From Hymenobacter sp. UV11 (GTDB lineage: Bacteria; Bacteroidota; Bacteroidia; Cytophagales; Hymenobacteraceae): a DNA stretch of 64,000 nt. This document shows positions 61,085 through 64,000 of this stretch, one piece after another (the stretch's first letter is position 1; each line of letters starts with the position of its first letter). Location: positions 16,317-80,316 of the forward strand of contig NZ_SRII01000017.1 in NCBI RefSeq assembly GCF_004684095.1, written 5' to 3'. Under the pieces are notes generated by a model. The model was given only the letters and a program-made list of their open reading frames with translations. It made no database searches and was not told the origin of the DNA. Position numbers and translations under genes: made by a program.

Positions 61085-61777
61085 CGTTACTTGAAGTTAT
61101 TCAATAACCGGAGCGGCAATTTCAATGCCGCCCAGCGCAGTGCCGTCCTCCAAGTCTGCGTGGTCGTGCTGGGTCGTAAGCGGATTGGTCTGGTACTGGA
61201 CGACCGCGAATTTGGGAGTCATACCTGGGTCAAGGGGCTTAAAGACAGCGGGCTAAACTTCGTTATACGCTCGCACCAGCATCAGCTGCTACCCGATGCC
61301 CACGACCAGTGTCAGGCCGTTGCCGACCTGGGCCTAGCCGTGGGGCAGGTGTGCCACTTGGCCCAGCGGTAAGCCGATGGGGTCTGGGGACAGATCTGGG
61401 TCAAAGCCCCGACCGAGGGCGACTTTTTCTTCCTCTTTGGCACCGTCGGCTTACCCGACCTGGGGCAGCTCTACGCCCGGCGCTGGACCAGCGAGCAGTG
61501 TTTTTAAGAACCTGACCTGAAAGGACGCAGCTTTCAGCTGGGAAACAGTTACTTGCGCTGTTGCCACAAGTTGCACAATCTACCGGCCCTGGTTACGCTC
61601 GCCTACGCTTTTTGTTTGAGCATGGGCCAGGCCGCTGACCAGCGCACGTCCATCGCTCGCAAAAAGCACGGCTATCGAGCCACTAGTATATCCCGTCATG
61701 GCTTGAATATCTTGCGATGTATTACCCGCCCAGCCACCGATAAAGGCCATCAACTGGTCCGACTGGCTTGGCCATGA
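61085..61777 (+). pseudogene. IS4 transposase 3' relic
   Basis: Fragments LFNNRSGNFNAAQRSAVLQVC, GLVLDDREFGSHTWVKGLKD (second Asp), GVWGQIWVKAP, YARRWTSEQCF (Glu), and KKHGYRATSISRHGLNILRC, with several stops. It is homologous to 53161-54273 but lacks the first third. Confidence 0.8.
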
Positions 61778-61876
61778 GGTCTTGCTTCACGGGGTAGAAC
61801 GGGTTTGGCTGTGTGGGAACTCCAAAGGTCGGGCAGCCCTGTTTTTATGCCCCGGATTTTAGTAGGGTAGGAGAGA
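61778..61876 (-). mobile_element. IS4 left end in inverted orientation
   Basis: The bases TTGCTTCACGGGGTAGAACG through AAAGGTCGGGCAGCCC to AGTAGGGTAGGAGA are the complement of the left end of the 53074 IS4 copy. Here it follows the 3' end of a + strand transposase, so two differently oriented IS4 pieces were joined. Confidence 0.7.
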
Positions 61877-61959
61877 CCCTATTCTGTTCACATTTTCCTG
61901 ACCATCTTTGAGATGGTCGGGTGAATCAGTAGAGAATTGGGTGTTAATTTCCCCATTCT

Positions 61960-62247
61960 ATGGAAAAAGCCTCTTCCTCTAAACAGCCGCGCTATGATGC
62001 GGCCTTCCGGGCCGAAGCCCTGCGGCTGGCCAGCGAAAGCCGCTCCACGCTGGCCGCTGCCCGGGCTCTAAATATCAACGCCAAGCTGCTCTACCAGTGG
62101 CAGAAGGCAGCCCAACAGCCCTTGCCGGATGACCCGCAGGAGGCGGCTGAGGTGCGCGCCTTGCGGGCGCAAGTGCGCCGGCAGGCCCAGGAGTTGGAGA
62201 TTTTAAAAAAAGCCATCGCCATCTTTTCGCATTCCCCAACCCCGTGA
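61960..62247 (+). CDS. IS3 transposase OrfA
   Basis: 95 aa. Helix-turn-helix QPRYDAAFRAEALRLASESRSTLAAARALNINAKLLYQWQKAA and zipper VRALRAQVRRQAQELEILKKAIAIF. Overlaps the GTG start of orfB by 4 bp. Closest to OrfA at 28002. Confidence 0.88.
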   Translation: MEKASSSKQPRYDAAFRAEALRLASESRSTLAAARALNINAKLLYQWQKAAQQPLPDDPQEAAEVRALRAQVRRQAQELEILKKAIAIFSHSPTP

Positions 62248-63119
62248 GCCAGTTGCAGTTCATTGACCAGCAACGCGTTCATTATCCGGTGCAGCTGCTC
62301 TGCCAGGTCCTGCGCGTCGTGCCCAGCCGTTACTACGCCTTGTGCCAGCGCGCCGTGACCAAGGCGGAACCTGCTTGGGAAACAGCGATGATTGACGTGT
62401 TTGACGACCATCAGCGGCGCTACGGCACGCGCCGGCTCCAGGTCGAACTGCGCGAGTTGGGCCACCGAGTGGGCCGGCAGGCCCTGCGCACCGCCCTGCG
62501 CCGCCACGGGCGCAAAGCGTTACAGCCCAAGGCCTTTACGCCGCGCACGACCGATTCGACCCATGGCAAACACTGCACTCCGAACTTATTGCTCGACCAG
62601 CCGCACCCGACCCAGGCTAATCGGGTGTGGGTCAGTGACATCACCTACCTGCCCCTGGCCAACGGGAACTGGGTCTACTGCTGCGCCTTTCAGGACGTGT
62701 GCTCCAAGTAGGTCGTGGGCTGACAGGTGCGGGCCGACATGCCCGAGTCCTTGGTAATCAAGTCCTTACAGCGGGCCCTGCTTGCCCAAAGATCTACCCC
62801 GGGCCTGCTTGTGCACTCCGACCGCGGCGGCCAATACGTGGGCAATGTCTACAAGGCCCTGCTACGTGACGCGCAGGCCCACCTCTCGCACAGCCGCCGT
62901 GGCGAGTGCTACGACAACGCCCAAGCCGAGAGCCTCTGGTCGCGGCTGAAAACCGAACTACTCGAACTCCGCGACTGGCCCATTTTCAGGGACCTAGCTG
63001 ATGCACAAGCCAGCGTGGCTGAATATTTTGACTACTACAATCATAAGCGTCGCCACTCTAGCATCGGTTATTTAAAGCCATATCTCTTTCACCAACAGCA
63101 ACTTGCCAATATCACCTAA
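62244..63119 (+). pseudogene. IS3 OrfB with two in-frame stops
   Basis: One frame from GTG 62244, broken by TAG (62709-62711) and TGA (62724-62726, in place of the Trp in VVGWQV). The DDE acids are all present: VSDITYLPL, VHSDRGGQYVG, NAQAESLWSRLKTE, with SSIGYLKPYLFHQQQ at the end. Inactivated by point mutations only. Confidence 0.85.
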
Positions 63120-63148
63120 TTCTCTCCTGCTCAACTAGACCACCTCAT

Positions 63149-63268
63149 TTGACCCCAACACAGGCGAAATTTTGGGCCATACCATGTTCATCCGGGAGAT
63201 TGAGGTGGATGAGGAAAAAAATCACAAAGCTCTATTTAAGCCAATTTGAGAGCTTTGGGAGCTTTCTA
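63149..63268 (+). pseudogene. Probable RepL-type replication protein relic
   Basis: Reads FDPNTGEILGHTMFIREIEV then DEEK and, after a shift at an A7 run, ITKLYLSQFESFGSFLKR. This resembles the N-terminal region of RepL-like plasmid initiators from Bacteroidota. Both sides are cut by insertion sequences (IS3 left, IS630 right). Identification is from motif memory only. Confidence 0.4.
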
Positions 63269-63282
63269 AAGCGGTTCCCAAG

Positions 63283-64000
63283 TTACTGTACATGGTACCC
63301 GCAATGGTCAAACCAATTTTTGGCATCCTGTTGACTCACCCAGTCTATGGCAGCTTTGATGGCGGTTTCCAACGCCTCGCGGGTGCGGGCCTGGGCCGTG
63401 CGCAGCCAGGTTTTAAGTTTGCTGAAGGCCAGTTCAATGGGATTAAAATCGGGCGAATAGGGCGGTAAATACAGCAAGCGGGCGCCGCGGGCGGCGACGA
63501 TTTCGGCCAGGCCAGCCACTTTGTGGGCGGGCAGGTTGTCGAGGACCACCACATCGCCCGCGACCAGGGTAGGACCCAGCACCTGGTCGAGGTAGGCGGC
63601 AAACACGTCCCCGTTGACGGCCCCGCTCACCGTCATGGCCGCTTGCAGGCCCTGCGGCGTGAGCGCCGCGACCAACGTCACGTTCGGCCCGCCGTGCAAG
63701 GGCACCCCCTGGTGGGCGCGCTGCCCGCCTGTCGCCCGGGCGTAGCGTCGGCAGTACGTAAGGTTGGTGCTGGGCCCAAATGCTTAAATCGCATTTCATC
63801 CACGAACTTCAAACAAGCAACGTCTTGCGTTTGCAGGGCTTCCACGAACGCTGCGCGCAAGTTTTTCACGCGCTCGGTGTCGCGTTCGGCGGCGTGGACA
63901 CTCTTTTTTTTCGCCGCCAGTCCAGCCTCTGCACGGCCCGCCCCACCGCCGACCGGCTCACGGCCGGCGCCCCGGCTGCGAGCAGTTCTCCGCGCAATTC
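63283..64000 (-). pseudogene. IS630 transposase, frameshifted, 5' end outside window
   Basis: From the right edge: LLAAGAPAVSRSAVGRAVQR and LDWRRKK, a shift at an A8 run (about 63904-63911 on +), ERVKNLRAAFVEALQTQDVA and FVDEMRFKHLGP (first Asp region), a second shift near 63770, then HGGPNVTLVAALTPQG, VVVLDNLPAHKVAGLAEIV (second Asp) and SPDFNPIELAFSKLKTWLRT (Glu). The stop is at 63283. The A8 shift could be programmed; the second looks like a mutation. Confidence 0.8.

Larger units (their letters stand above)
61909..63147 (+). mobile_element. IS3-family element
   Basis: 1239 bp between TGAGATGGTCGGGTGAATCA (61909) and the complement of TGAGGTGGTCTAGTTGAGCA (63147); both arms continue to AGAGAATT-GGTG, about 35 bp in all. 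orfA intact with A7 run near 62202-62208; orfB has two stops. Confidence 0.87.

Noticed and set aside
1..64000. Search for tRNA, rRNA or riboswitch
   Set aside because: No cloverleaf, rRNA core or known riboswitch consensus was recognised by eye. A covariance-model search was not possible.

Overview
The window looks like accessory DNA from a Bacteroidota of the Cytophagales, most likely Hymenobacter or a close relative. This is inferred from the Wzi-family capsule protein, Rep_3-type plasmid initiators, a hip operon with HipA split in two, a TAnnTTTG-type promoter, and dense IS3/IS4/IS5/IS630 elements. No tRNA, rRNA or CRISPR array was seen.

Layout. (1) 1-23.5 kb: a surface-polysaccharide locus, all on the + strand. 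It holds many GT2 and GT4 glycosyltransferases, hexapeptide and membrane O-acyltransferases, an O-antigen polymerase/ligase-like membrane protein, a glutamine-hydrolysing asparagine synthase and a VanZ-like protein. One nearly intact IS3 element sits inside it. (2) 23.5-31.3 kb: a tyrosine recombinase with a dif-like palindrome beside it, a Fic relic, an AlbA_2/Schlafen-type ATP-binding regulator and a nest of IS3 elements. (3) 31.4-41.8 kb: a second polysaccharide block with an ABC exporter (Wzm/Wzt with C-terminal glycan-binding domain), GT2 enzymes, a GT2-methyltransferase fusion, a polysaccharide deacetylase and a free-standing methyltransferase. (4) 41.8-50.4 kb: a hipA relic next to a 28-bp perfect palindrome, IS5 relics, a first iteron origin with a rep gene, a Wzi protein, purE-purK, and a mobilisation module (mobC, relaxase, coiled-coil membrane protein). 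(5) 50.4-64 kb: plasmid maintenance DNA in layers. It has a decayed partition/replication copy A, an intact copy B (iterons, rep, hip operon, parA plus a small ribbon-helix-helix partner), and many IS relics, including a probable RepL fragment.

How it fits together: the two polysaccharide blocks would build a glycan, decorate it by acyl, methyl and deacetyl chemistry, and export or anchor it (Wzm/Wzt, Wzi). No flippase and no initiating phosphoglycosyltransferase is visible, so the pathway must be completed elsewhere. The remainder is a mobilisable plasmid backbone, probably a cointegrate of several replicons, maintained by ParA partition and a HipBST-like toxin-antitoxin operon. The observation I rate highest is a 16-bp motif repeated both upstream of parA and inside the low-complexity linker of the parB-like coding sequences. 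This suggests that part of the plasmid centromere may lie inside the gene.
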